Of a DNA stretch of 64,000 nucleotides, positions 45,128-58,200 are shown piece by piece. Below the pieces are notes generated by a model. The model searched no databases and was not told where the DNA came from. It saw only the letters and a list, made by a program, of their open reading frames with translations. This DNA comes from Chamaecyparis obtusa (lineage: Eukaryota > Streptophyta > Pinopsida > Cupressales > Cupressaceae). The translations under genes and the position numbers were made by a program. The stretch lies in NCBI GenBank assembly GCA_027943335.1, contig BSBK01008833.1, forward strand, positions 402,001-466,000, read 5' to 3'. Every line of letters starts with the position of its first letter. The first letter of the stretch is position 1.

Positions 45128-48100
45128 ATGGTGAATTTCAGAAAAGAAAGCCCTAAGTTTGATGGAGTAAATTTTGATAGCTGGAAATAAAAGATGAAGA
45201 CACATCTATTGTGTTTAGGACCAAGTTATTGGTTGATTACAAAGAATGAGAAGACTATCATTGAGGAAGGCAATCTAGAGGTAGGAACTAAAGATGAACT
45301 AGATCTATTCATGTGTAACATACTTGCAAGAGAAGCACTTTTGTCAGCACTACCAGAGAATGAATATAGTTAGGTAAGATGTTTGAAAACATCTCATGCA
45401 ATTTGGAAAGCTTTACATTCTACTTTTGAAGGTGATGAACATGCAAAGAAGGCTAGATTACATAATTGGATTTGTGCATTTGAAGATATCAGAATGATGG
45501 AAGATGAATCTATTAGAAGCTATATTGGTAGGATGTCTGAGATTGTGATAGGAATAAAGTCTTGTGGAGGTGATAAGATAGAGAATGAAGTGATATGGAA
45601 AATTCTAAGAAATTTGACACTAGTATTCAAGTAGACAACGTAGATGATTGAACAAGTGATACCTTGTACATCAAACTTTTCAAGAGAGACTCTTCTTGGA
45701 AGATTAGAAACAACAAAAATGAACTTGAGATTATCAGGAGAGCTACCTAGAATGGAAAAAACATTCAGTGCTCTTAGCATCAGACCTACAAGAAATACTA
45801 GTGTGAATGGAGATTATGCCAGTAGTAGGAAATCTGAGGAAGATAAGAAGATTGAAGAAGGTATTTCATTACTTGTAAAAAGAGAACCAAATGGTAAGAA
45901 AATCTTTAAATGTTGGACTTGTCAAGAATATGGTCATTTTGCATCTAAATGTCCTAAAAGAGTTAAGAAGTATAGAAGCAACTTTAAACCTAGGAGATCT
46001 AAAGAATGTTATTATGCAAATGATGAAGATTTTGAAGCAGGAATTGAAAAGCATTTAAGTGACAGTGATAATGACAAATTTGAGGAAATAGGATTTGTAG
46101 CAATTAAAGAAGAAAGTTCTGAATCTGATAAAAGGGAAGAAAAAGCATTAGTTTCACAAGTTGAAAAGAAATCTGATTGGATTATAGACAGTGGTTGTTC
46201 ACATCATATGACTGGAGATAAAAGAAAGTTTGTTAAGTTAGATAATTATGATGGAGGAATTGTTAGAGTTGGTAACAATGCACCTTATTTGATTAAGGGT
46301 ATAGGATCTATTACTCTTGATGGAAAGACTAACACTGATGATGTTTACTTTATTGATGGACTAAGACATAATCTACTAAGCGTTGGACAATTGGCTGATA
46401 AGGGTTATCAAGTTTGGTTTTCTGAAAATACTTGTGTGATAATAGATAAAGATGGAAATCTGATTGGAAAAGGATCCAAAACTAGAGGTAATGTATTTCA
46501 GTTGAATCCCACTAAGATGACATGTTTGATAACTAGGATTGATGATAGTTGGTTATGGCATAAAAGGTTTTGTCATATAAACTTTGATAATATTGTCAAG
46601 GTGAGCACTACACATGCGGTAAGAGATTTACCTAGAATTATGAAACCTACTAACATGATTTGAAAAAAATGTATGATGGCAAAGTAGAAAAGGAGTTCAT
46701 TTCCCAATAAGAAGTTCACTTCAGTAGAGAAGTTGGAGATTGTTCATACAGACTTGAGTGGTCCTACTAGGACTAGAGGATTCTATGGTGAAAGGTATTT
46801 TATGATTCCTATTGATGATTTTACAAGAATGATGTGGATTGCATTTTTGAAAGAAAAATCTAAAGCATTTGATAAATTTAAGATCATGAACAGAAAAATT
46901 GAGAATGAATCTGGAATGAAGATTAAGTTTCTAAGATCTGATAGAGGTGGTGAATTTACATCTAGAGAGTTTAACACTTTTTGTGAAATGAATGGTATTA
47001 AGAGACAACTTTCAGCCCCTAGAACACCAGAACAAAATGGTATTGCAGAGAGAAGGAACAGGTCAATAACTGAAGTAGCAAGAGCTATGTTGTTTGAAAA
47101 TGATTTGGCTAAAACTTTTTTGAGAGAAGTAGTGAACACAACAGTATACACTATGAACAGAGTACAAATCAGAGCAGATACAAACAAGACACCTTATGAA
47201 TTATGGTTTGGACATACACCCTCAGTTAAGTATTTTAGAATTTTTGGAAGTAAATGTTATATTAAGAGAGATGATGATATAGGAAAGTTTGATCCTAGAA
47301 GTGATGAAGGTATATTTCTTGGATATTCTTTAAAAAGCAAAGCATATAGATGTTATAACAAAAGAACCAAGACTATTGTTGAAAGTGCAAATGTAAAAGT
47401 TGATGAGAAGTTTAAAATTCAGGAAAGAATGCTTGATTATGAATCTGATGGAGAAGCACAACCTCAGCCTAATATTGAAAATGCAGAATTATTTTTTGAA
47501 ACTAACAGTGATTTGCTGAATGAAAGTCATACTGAAGAAGACAAAGAAGAAAACATAGAAGAAAATAGAGAAGAAAGAAGAGAAGAATCTACAGTTGGAA
47601 CAAGATCAGTAACTATGACACCTAACAGGTATACTTCAAGACATCACCCTGTTGAGAAAGTTATTGGAAGTTTAGATAGAGGAGTTTTGACTTGGAATAA
47701 GGTACATTTATGTTTGATTTCTCAAATTGAACCTAACACTACTAATGAAGCTTGTGAAGATGAACATTGGATTAATGCTATGAAAGAAGAACTAGAGTAG
47801 ATTGAAAGAAACAAGACATGGGAATTGGTCCCTAGACCTGAAAACAAGAATGTGATTGGAACAAAGTGGGTATTCAAGAACAAGATGAATGAACAAGGAG
47901 AAGTGATGAGAAACAAAGCAAGATTGGTATGTAAAGGATATTCACAACAAGAAGGAATTGACTATGAAGAAACTTTTGCACCTGTGGCCAGACTTGAAGC
48001 AGTGAGAATGTTTTTAGCATATGCAACTTACAAGAAATTCAAAGTGTATCAAATGGATGTGAAGTCAACATTTTTGAATGGTGAGTTGGAAGAAGAAGTC

Positions 48101-49267
48101 TACATTGAGAAACCTGAAGGTTTTCCTTTGACACAAGAAGGAGATATGGTATGTAAGTTAAAGAAAGCTTTATATGGATTAAAACAAGCACCTAGAACCT
48201 GGTATGCAAGATTGGATAAGTATTTATTGAAATTAGGATTTATAAAAAGAATAGTAGATAGTAATTTATACACAAAAGAAATTGAGAATGGTTTGTTGGT
48301 TATAGTTATATTTGTTGATGATATCATCTTTGGAGGAGAAGATGAAGCTAGTGACAAATTTGCAGATGAAATAAAGACTGAAATTGAGATGAGCATGATT
48401 GGAGAAATGAAATATTTTTTAGGATTACAAATAACACAAAGAAAGGAAGGTATATTTGTAAGTTAGAATAAGTATTTAAATGAATTATTGAAAAGATTTG
48501 GAATGGAAGATTCTAAACCTATTGGAACACCTATGGTAACCAAACATAAGTTATCTAGCAAAGATGAGACACCAGCAGTTGAGCATAAAAAGTACAAATC
48601 TATGATTGGAGGATTGCAGTACTTGACACATACAAGACCTGATATAGCACATTCTGTAGGGATTGTAGCAAGATTTCAAGCAGAACCTAGAGAATCACAT
48701 TATGTAGCAGTAAAGAGGATACTGAGATATCTGAAAGGAACAATGGATTATGGATTATGGTATGAGAATTCTGATGATTTTACCTTATGTGCCTATACTG
48801 ATGCAGATTGGGGAGGCAGCGTTGATGAAAAAAAAAGCACCAGTGGTGGAGCCTTTTTTCTTGGAGGAAAATTGGTCTCTTGGCTAAGTAAGAAGTAGAA
48901 TTGTACTTCACAAAGTATAGCAGAAGTAGAATATGTTGCAGCAGCAAGTAATTGTAATCAGATTATTTGGATGAAGCAGATGTTGAAAGATATTGGAATA
49001 AAGTTTGATGAGCCTATTGTTATACATTGTGACAACACCAGTATAGTGAGTATGTCAAAAAATCCTATTTTACATTCTAAGACTAAACATATTGAGATCA
49101 AGTATCATGTTGTAAGAGAGAAACTTGCAGAAAAAGAAGTAAGATTGGAGTACATAAGTACAAAGGAGCAGATAGCAGATATATTTACAAAGTCTTTACC
49201 TAAGGATACATTTGTGTATCTGAGAGGTATGCTTGGGGTTATGCCCCAACCTATTTTTGAGAATTGA
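45128..49267 (+). pseudogene. Copia gag-pol, single frame with nine nonsense codons
   Basis: From the ATG at 45128 to the TGA at 49265, 1,379 codons stay in one frame. Zinc knuckle CWTCQEYGHFASKC is at residue 262. Protease IDSGCSHHM is near 353 and WLWHKRFCHI near 475. The integrase Asp-Asp-Glu (HTDLSG, RSDRGGEF, NGIAERRN) spans about 538-645. RT shows [20 protein letters not shown] and FVDDI. RNase H shows TDADWGGS, AEVEY and HCDNTS. Stops: TAA 45188; TAG 45371, 45632, 45641, 46685, 47798, 48464, 48896; TGA 46661. No indel shifts the frame. Start chosen because it precedes all gag homology. Confidence 0.95.
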
Positions 49268-49608
49268 TGTAGATGGTTGCGTCCATCCAGTGGTATATGA
49301 GCCCTATCTTTCTTCTGGATTGGATGTTGGAACTTCCTCTATGGGGGAGTTTATGAGCTGAGTCATGAGGACTCTTGTTATTGTATTTTTCTGAAAAGTG
49401 TCTTTTGACATTAAGTTTTTGTTGACTTAGTGATAGAATTTCTATCATTGATGTCAATGGGGGAGAGATACACATGAAAAAAATTATGGATTGTATAGGA
49501 AAATGAAGTAAGATTTGATTTGATATTTTGCAGTGATGTTGCAGTATTGGATTTTTGGAACATTGGATGTTTTTCATCTATGTTGCCATCAATGCCAATC
49601 GGGGAGAT
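49268..49608 (+). promoter_or_regulatory. Copia 3' untranslated region and polypurine tract
   Basis: A GGGGGAGAGA tract lies at 49460-49470, and the tract that abuts the LTR is ATCGGGGAGAT at 49598-49608. The second primes plus-strand synthesis in known retrotransposons. The first may be an older or internal copy. Confidence 0.7.
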
Positions 49609-50771
49609 TGTTAGGAATGAATGCAAAGTGTTTTGGCAGTCATTCTGTAGCATTTGTTGTTTCATTCATGACTTGGATTGTCATTGATGTCAACACAGTG
49701 ATATTTTGGATATTAGTAGGAAAGTAGGTACAATTTTGTTTTGTGCACATGTTTTATTGTAGATTGGATTTTGTACAGTTGATGGTATGTTCTTTGGTGT
49801 GTTATTAACCTATGGTTAACAGTGCAAAAAGAAATTCATTCATTTGTAAGAGTTATGAGTATTTTGGTAAAAGCAGTGTTTAGACAGTGTTTCTGTGTAG
49901 CGATGTTCAGAAATCAGAGGATATCTCTTAGATGGGATGGAATCTGATTTTGCACAGTTAAACGGATGTTGGAGACTCATTAATGATGATGTGGTTCATA
50001 GTGCAAACTTCAAGGACATGTTTGGAGAAAGTTACAGTAACTGGAAGCCGACAGTTTTATGTGAATTCTATGTGTAGTGTGTAGAATTTATTATTTTGTA
50101 ATTGAGGACCGACTCATTTGTAATTATTTGAGCTTGGTATATAAGAAGGAATGTTTTCCTTATTGTAATGTGTACTGAAAAATATTGTGATTCGAATATA
50201 TGCATGAAGAGAATAAAAGAGCTAATTCTATGATGTTGGAAGACTTGTGAGTACAGAGATCTGGATTTGTGATCTTGTGTAGCAGAGAGTGCAGTTTTAG
50301 CACAGTGTGAAGGAGGTAATATATTTCATATTATTCTATTGAATAATTCTAAGATCTTTTGGATAGTGGGTTCAGAGATCTTGCCTTGAAGTTGTTTGGG
50401 CAGTGGGTCATTCTGTCTTCCATAAACTCTTAACCAAGTTAGAATCTTTTAACAGGGATTCAAAAACTCCTAACAGGGATTTATATGTACTGAATGTATT
50501 TCATAAGACTCCTAACAGGTTGCATCCTCTAACAAGGAACTTTCATATTAGTGCATCATTTTGTAGGCATCATTCCCACCGGGGTTTACTCTTTTCAAGA
50601 GGTTCCCTAGTTAACATATCTTGTGTTATTGTGCAATTGTGTATGATTATCTTTCTATGGTTGATCAGTACATTGATTATATTGTTTAAAGCTGTTGAAT
50701 GGATAAATTATCAGATAACTGATTCACCCCCCCCCCCTCTCAGTTATCTTGGGGATCTTTACTTTCTAACA
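49609..50771 (+). repeat. Copia 3' LTR
   Basis: TGTTAGGAATGAATG to CTTTACTTTCTAACA, colinear with 43912-45071. Confidence 0.9.
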
Positions 50772-53700
50772 AGTGCAAGTTCTAGAAGCTTCCTTGGGGG
50801 GGAATTCAAAGTGCATCCACTTGTCATAGGACCCCAAAGTGAAGTCCTATCTTAATTTTTCGTGCATACACTGAACCATGATTTTTGGAGGATTAAATGG
50901 GACCCTAGGGGGTGGTTTCATGCATTTTGAGGTAGCCCATTCCTTGTACCCAGGGGTTAGGGGTATTTTTAGCATGGGAGAAGCCATATATTGACTTTTT
51001 GTCCCCTCTAATAGTGCTAATTTAACCTTGAACGAAATTCCAATTTGTGGTATGCCCCAAGATATTTTTGACCCCTTACCTTTCTTAGAGAAGTGCTAGG
51101 TCACCACTTGGTAGGACCATCTTTATGAGGTTTGTGGGGGTAGGTTTAGAGGCCCTTTTTAGAGGAATTTTGGGGAAGGATGGGGGTTGCTCACCATTCT
51201 CTATCTTAGGAGAGTACAAAAGTTAGAGGACGAAAAAATCTTAGAGATTTGGATAAGGGCTCAAAACTCCTTCAATTAGCATTTGGACTTGAGGTAGGAA
51301 TTTTTTCTCTCATTTTTGTTGTAGTAGATTGTATGTGTTGTGCATTTGTTCTTTGGCTCCCCATGGTTGGTCATGGAGGAAGCTTGCATTGCTTATTTGT
51401 TGTGTTTTAGCTCCCCATGGTTGGTCATGGTGAGAGCAAGAATGCATTGTGTTTTTCTTGTAATTGGATTTGGGGTTGTTTACTCTTGGATTCACTCACC
51501 CTTGGGAGGGAAGAGCAATCAAGAGGGGGTGTGGGAAATGGAGGAAACTCCATGTGTAGAGTCTCCTCCATGTGTGGGGAAGGATGAAGCTTGGGTGAGT
51601 GATTTTCCCCAAGTAACCTTTCATTTAGCCCATGAGGCATTGGGGGTATAAGGAGGGAAGATTGGCCATGTGAGCCTTGTTATGAAATTGTGATATTTGG
51701 GTCCATGTGTGGCCTTGTTTATGATTATGCAATGGTTGTCTCCATGGCTTGTCCACCCACACCCCACAAAAGGAGTTCATGGAATTCCTTAGTTACACCC
51801 TTGAGGGAATTTTGGGTTTTTGCAATTGTATGTTTCTTGTGAGTGTTTGTATATGAGTGTATGTATCCCATTTGATGTGGTTTCCCCAAGCTCGAGGGTG
51901 GCCTCATGAGAGGCCTAGGATGGGAGGTGAGCTTCCCATGGTCTTTCCTTTGCCTTGTTGCTTGTAGATTTGTGGAAGCTCAATGAAGGTGCTATCTTGG
52001 AGGTTTCTTCTTTTGGGTGGTTGTGTGAAGACAACCCTATCATTCCTTTGTGAATCTCTTTGTATTTAGACTTATCTTTTGATGTAAGAGATATTGTAAT
52101 GCCTTTTCTTTGGGCCATTGTGAAGATGAAATGGAGAGAAGACTGTTATCTTCTTGAACCCTCATTTTGTGACATTATCCATTTGCCTTGCCTTGTTGTA
52201 ACTATGAAGTCTTAACTTTATTTGATGTATATGTAAATGTATTGAAGTTGTTTTCATAATGTATATGATGAATCCTTGCATACATAATTAAAATCCTCTA
52301 TCTCTCACTATAGTTGAAGTTATTCTTCCTTTGCAAATGTATTGGAGTAAAAGATGTGGAATACTTGAAATGCATTATCCTTTCTATTTGAAGTTGCAAT
52401 GAAAATGATGTAATGGTATGATCAATTTTATCTTACTCCTTTGAGAGAAAAAAAAAGATAATATATGATGTGTTCTTGGTTATTCCAAAGAGAAGAAAGT
52501 TACCAATTCAATGTAGATATTTTATAGAGTTTATTGTATGCTTTTGATTAAAGAATTGCAAACTAAAAAAAATAAAAATTTCTACCTCTCTCTACCTCTT
52601 CAAATTTGAAATTGATAACTTGTTATTTCATATTGTTGTAGAAACAATAAAATTTAGTTATGTAATTTGAGCAAATTCCTATCACTATATTTCATTCAAT
52701 AAGAGAACTAATTATTTCAATTTGATAGATAGGTATATCACCTTAGGCATGCAATTTAGAAAACAAAAGAATAAAACATGTAGAAATAAAACCAATAATG
52801 TACATGGAGAAATAAAATTGATAGCAAACTAAGTCATGGGAAATATAGACCTACAGATCTCTCGATTTTGTATGGGAAATAAATCTCATACAAAATCCAT
52901 ACCACAGTCATTATAAAACTATATAATATAACCACTATTTTTTTCCTTATTAATAAAATAATTATTATATACTTCTCCCTCATGACTTCACCAAAAAAAA
53001 TGGCGCAGCATATTATAGCCTTACCTTGCAATAACTATTTTGGTCTGCATTTGTAATAAATCCCTGACTAGCTTATGTCATGTTGAATAAACTAATGTGC
53101 AGCATGGGATAAAGACTAGCATGGTTTGAATTGAGGTGGGTCCACAACCCATGCCCTCTTCAAAGTGCGCCAGTACCCATGTTGACTTCATCTTATCCTT
53201 TGGCATGCATTAGTTTTTTGGTTTGAAATATTTACTTTAGCTTTGAACTAAGCTTGGAGTTCGGTGGGCCATCTAGACTAGCGCCCTTTTTGAATGCTAT
53301 CCCATCTCCTCCCTTAAATGGCGCACCCATGGGCTGACTTGGCATTAGTTTTTTTTTTTCCAAACAAATATGTTATATCTTTCCCTTTGGTACTTGGACT
53401 GACAGGAGAGTCTTGTCATATTTCCCATTGGCAAGAAAGTCTTCATGATGTTGACTCTCTTCCTTGGGGCACGTGGATGGAGGGAGAGTACTAGGAGGCT
53501 AGGGTGTTAGATAGGGAGTAGCTTAGGTTATTTAGGTAGTTTAGTTTATTGGTAAGTTAGTTTAGGTTGTTAGTTAATTATGTTATTTTGAATTAATGTC
53601 TTGTTAATTCCATAGATAGTTATTATTATTCACTTTGCTATATTTTTTTATTTATTATTTGTTCAATATTATTAATTAAATAGTACGTATATATTATAAA

Positions 53701-54300
53701 TTAATATATTATAATTTATTAATTAATTAATAACTATATTAATTAATTAATATATTATGATTATTAATTAATTATATATATAATATTTAATTATAATCAT
53801 TAATTAAATATCATTAATTAATATTTTATAATTTATTAATTAATTAATAAATATATTAATTAATTAATAATTTATAATTATTAATTGAATTAATTCATGT
53901 TTATCTAATTTTGGTTATTTGTTTAATTGATTAATAATTGACTATCTAATTATAATAATCTTTGTGACGTTTAATTTATATATATAGAAAATATTTAATC
54001 TATATATAAGAACATCATTTAATAAATACCCTAGGAGTATTCTTTACTCCTTGATAACCTCTATGATTAATAGATTATCGTTCAACAAATTGATCGTTAA
54101 GATGATTTAACGAAATCTTTTTATATTGAATTTCAACTAGCATCCTATGGAAAAACAACTTTGTAGAGGTTATGACCTCCTGTCTCTTTGAGACTTTGTC
54201 ATAGACACCATTTAACCCGCATCACAAAACTTGGAAACTATTATCCCTCTAAAAAAAAATTTTGTTGGTTGTGTTTTGGCCTGAACTTTTGGGCATTACA
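50772..54300. other. Element D, right part
   Basis: It is non-coding. A 21 bp phrase starting GCTCCCCATGG is duplicated at 51355 and 51411. 53640-53990 is an extreme AT stretch rich in TAATTAAT palindromes. I see no gene or structured RNA that I can support. Confidence 0.5.
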
Positions 54301-54705
54301 ATATGGACTCCTAAGTAGAAAACATAGTGAAAGCCTTATCAACCGAAGAGACAAGGTAACTCTTATGTTTGAGATTATAATACATGGAATAACTATGTTG
54401 TATGTGGTTGGTATGGGCATATTGCAGAAAATTGTTATAGAAAAAGTCAGATTGGACAATCAAGAAGCTGGACAAGCACTAGAATGACTTGTATACACTG
54501 TCGTAGGGTTGGTCATTTAAGAAAGAACTACAGAGACCGAGCACCAGATGAAAACCATATATTTGAGAGTGGATATACTATTGTAGATATCATGAAGTTA
54601 AGGAACACTATGTGGAAGAAGGCGTCTAATGAGAATGCTGAGTCAAGTAACACTATTGGTGAAACCTCGTCCACTAGATTGGGTGACATCGGTACCTCCA
54701 CTTAA
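54301..54705 (+). pseudogene. Element B gag, part 2 (two more zinc knuckles)
   Basis: After the D insertion, and a frameshift near 54375, the plus strand reads NNYVVCGWYGHIAENC. TCIHCRRVGHLRKNY follows at 54487, with its last Cys changed to Tyr. A tail with DIMKLRNTMWKKASNENAES ends at a stop at 54703. I recall plant gag proteins with this knuckle order, which supports joining it to 42247-43099. The joined reading is inferred, and the ATATG duplication supports it. Confidence 0.7.
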
Positions 54706-55260
54706 GGTGACAAAGGTATGTATGGAACTGACATTTCAAAATGATCAAATTTTACATACAGTTCCTTATATATGGTGTACAAATACCAAATTTGCGTAAA
54801 TAAAGATGCACTATGGTTTATGTGTTATGAGCTAACAATGTTATATAGTCGGTAAAAGAGAGATCGAGAATTGGTTACCCGTCGGTAATCACTATACAAG
54901 GTTAACCGGACAATAGTGCAAATTGACGAAGAAATCCTATGTTAACCTAGCAGATAAAATTGTAGACATCACCGAGCTGACAGTTATTTCATACAAAAAG
55001 TTAGATCACACATTTAATGCATGAAAGTTTGAGCGGGAATATTGAAAAGTCTATAAATACATGGGAAATAGAGTTCATTGTTACATTGCGATTTTGAAGA
55101 ATGAAGATTTCACAGAGAAGAGTTCGAGCTAAAGATTTTTTTAGAAATATTCAAAGCTACTGTAGGTCAAACTAACAAAATTCTTCAACAATTCCAAGTA
55201 AGTTCATTTGCTACCAAACACTTGTTATCCTACTGCTTGCCAAAACCCTAGAATCGATTT
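54706..55260 (+). promoter_or_regulatory. Leader with TATA box before the element B ORF
   Basis: TATAAATA lies at 55052-55059, 202 bp before the ATG at 55261, in a non-coding stretch after the gag stop. CAAGTAAGT at 55195 resembles a 5' splice site. This could be an internal promoter for the downstream ORF. It is a sequence-only inference. GTCGGTAA phrases shared with the B LTR occur at 54849 and 54883. Confidence 0.45.
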
Positions 55261-58200
55261 ATGTCATCAATATCATTTGCAAGCAAATCAAAAAATATTG
55301 AGGAGGAAGTAGAACTAATTGTTAGGGAAAATTTTGCCGAAGCTAAATTCAAACCACACCCCAAGGTTGCATCACAAATAGATTCAATGGGCACTTTTTT
55401 GAGCATACCAGATAGGGTTTTATTGATAGAAGATGTAAGAGCATATATACATTGTAAAATTGGAGAAGTAGGAGATTTTGAGACTATTGCTGCATTTAAA
55501 CAAGTTTGTGGGCTAGATGGAAAATTAAAACCTAAACACAAGAAAATTGAGGAATCAAGGCTATCCTGCATCACATACTACCCGCAATCATTCAAGATAG
55601 ACTGGATAAGAATTGTGTTGAGCAAATTTCATGATGGTAAATTCTGGCTAGACAAACCTATTAAGATCACAAAGAAAATGATCAGTAGGGCTACTGGGTA
55701 TCCTACAACTGACAAGGCTAAAGCTTTCTATAGTTTGTCTCATCCTCATGTGGAAAAGAATATTGGAGCTCAATGGGATGGAAGGGTACTAAAAATTTTG
55801 ATAATCAAAGACCCAGTAGTCAAATTCATAGCACATGTAATCGGGTACAAAATATTCCAATCAAGCAGACTCAATAGCATACCCTGAAGCACAGTAGATA
55901 TGGCAGACAAAATTGTGAAGAAAGATCACCACGTAGATCTTGCTAAAATTATACTACATCAACTACAAGAAAATATGAAGATCATACAAAAAAAGAAGTC
56001 TAATACCTATAAGTTCGGATCACTACTTTTTTGTATATTTTTCTATCTATAAAAGTATGTACCTGGTATCGGTAAAGTAAATTGGCAAATAGACAAACTG
56101 ATAACTGCACAAATTAGTGAAATGATGAACAATTTAGGAGACAATATAAATGTAGAATTTGATGCATACTTCAAATAATTTCAGACCAAAATGCATCAAA
56201 GGAGTAGAATTCCAAGGGAATTAGTGGACAAATTTGAGAATGATATATGTTTTGTAGTTAGTATAGATTATTCAATGATAAAGGTTGTTGAACCTAGAAC
56301 AAAATGGCTGGCACCGATGGGATATGAAATGAACTATGATTTCACTTTGAAATCTATTAATGCACTACTTGCATTACCGATAAACATCACTGCCACTAGG
56401 TTCGACACATATGAAGAGGCTAAATCAAGGATCACTACAGACATAGAGATCAGGAAAATGTCTAGAAGGGAAAAGAAAATGAAGAAAGATCTTACAACAA
56501 AATTTGGAGATGTATCAGACTCATCTGAAGGAGTCATCAGTTAAAGCTACAACTGAAGGTTAGTTACAGTTGGCTAAAAATCCATATGATAGTGAGGAGA
56601 CCGAGTCAGAAAAAAAAGATCCCACATCAGTTCCTCCTACCAATGTTCAACAGGTAAAGCAGTTACCAATACAAGAAGGTATGAAGACAAGGTCATCAAC
56701 TGCAGCCTCATCACCTCTGAAGAAAGGACCAATGAAAATTTCAAAACCAAGGGCAGCTACACCGACAAGAACATATAAAAAGAGGAATGCAAAACCTGTA
56801 GCTGAGGCACCAAAGAAAAGAAGGAAATTGATAAGAAGTAAAGAAGACATTGAGGAGATAGAAAAAGAAGATGACATCAACCAATTTCAAGTGGTTAGCA
56901 AAAAGGAATAAACAATAGATGACATTATTGAAGACATCATTGAGCATGGAGATCTTACTAATCTAGGATTATATAGATTTAACAAGATGTCAAATGAAGA
57001 CCAAACCAAGCTAGAAGATGCAGTCATCCAGATGATGATAAGATTCAAGAAAGTACCAATGGAGTTTGTCTGTGTATTACCGAAGGAGCTAGATGAAAAA
57101 ATAAATGAAAAATGGGCTATTGCATTAGATACCAAGAAAAGGAAAAGAGAGAGATCTTTAGTACACGCAGCCCCACACCTAAGTTATGGAGAAGTTAGTA
57201 AATACATGGTTAAATACCAAGCAAGATTTATAATCAAGAACCAAGCCATGATGATAATGGATGAAAATGTGGCTGATATGGACATTACAAGTGATTCCTT
57301 ATGGACATCAATTCTGAAAGCCGAAGAAAAATCTGAGCAAGAAGCATTTCTAAACCTGTCTAAAAAGAGACAAAATTCCAAAGGTAAAGATATTTGTACG
57401 AATGATGAAAAAGGAAAGAACTCTAAGGACACCAGTATATCATTTACCAAGGTAATTGATATCACTGAGCAAGAAGAAGAAATAAATGTTTCACAGGATG
57501 CACTAGATCAAGTCAAGATCCAACTGCAAAAGAAAATCGATGATGATTTACTCATTGAGGACATCACAAATGGTGATCTTGATGATAAGGATGATGAAGA
57601 TGTGAATATTGCACCAAATCAAGATGAAGCACTAAACACTAATAGTGTATTCACATCTTTACTGGGTGAACTTCCAGTACTTGCAGAAGCAACTGAAATA
57701 ATTTCACAAGTACAACTCGATGACACATCCTGAGAAAAACAAGGACACAAGAACCTGAGCAACCTGCAGATACAAATGAGCCTAACAAAATAGAGGCACC
57801 GTATACAAAAACCAAGGTAACAAAAGAAACAAAGTCAACTGAGGTGACCCCACTTGGCACTACAACCGAGACTCCCACACCATCTACCGAGGAGTAGAAG
57901 AAAGAGGAAAGTGTGTCAACTGAGAAAGATACTCTAAAGAGTGGAGACAAAACTATTATTGTATTTGATAAGAAATCACCTCTAGCACCAAAGAAGAAAA
58001 AGAAGAAGAAAGGAAAAGGGCCGGTCACCATAGATGAAGTGATAGTTATACCTGAGTGTGACCTGAGGACCCTAAGCCCTAAGGAATTGAGTAAATATGG
58101 GGAGTTATGTTCAAGGAAGGCGACACAAGAGAAGTTGAAGAAAGAGCACAAACACAAAGAAGTATTAACTGATGTGAGGGATATTCTACAATAGGTAGTA

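Larger units (their letters stand above)
43912..50771 (+). mobile_element. Full-length Ty1/copia retrotransposon
   Basis: It is 6,860 bp, with LTRs at 43912-45071 (1,160 bp) and 49609-50771 (1,163 bp). The primer site is TGGTATCAGAGC at 45074-45085 and the polypurine tract lies at 49598-49608. Flanking duplications are AGAGC (43907-43911) and AGTGC (50772-50776), one mismatch apart. One gag-pol frame has the copia order protease, integrase, RT, RNase H. The LTRs look roughly 94% identical over the first ~145 bp by eye, so it is not new. Confidence 0.95.
43100..54300. mobile_element. Element D: non-coding TG...CA insertion carrying the copia element
   Basis: It starts TGAGGCCCACC and ends GGGCATTACA. 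It is flanked by perfect ATATG duplications (43095-43099, 54301-54305). Zinc-knuckle gag sequence of element B lies on both sides. Without the copia insertion it is about 4.3 kb, AT-rich and non-coding. No primer site or paired LTR is seen. It may be a long solo LTR, in minus orientation starting TGTAATGCCC as many plant LTRs do, or a large non-autonomous derivative. Confidence 0.75.

Noticed and set aside
53640..53990. Possible replication origin or matrix-attachment region
   Set aside because: Extreme AT content and TAATTAAT palindromes alone do not support a specific function.
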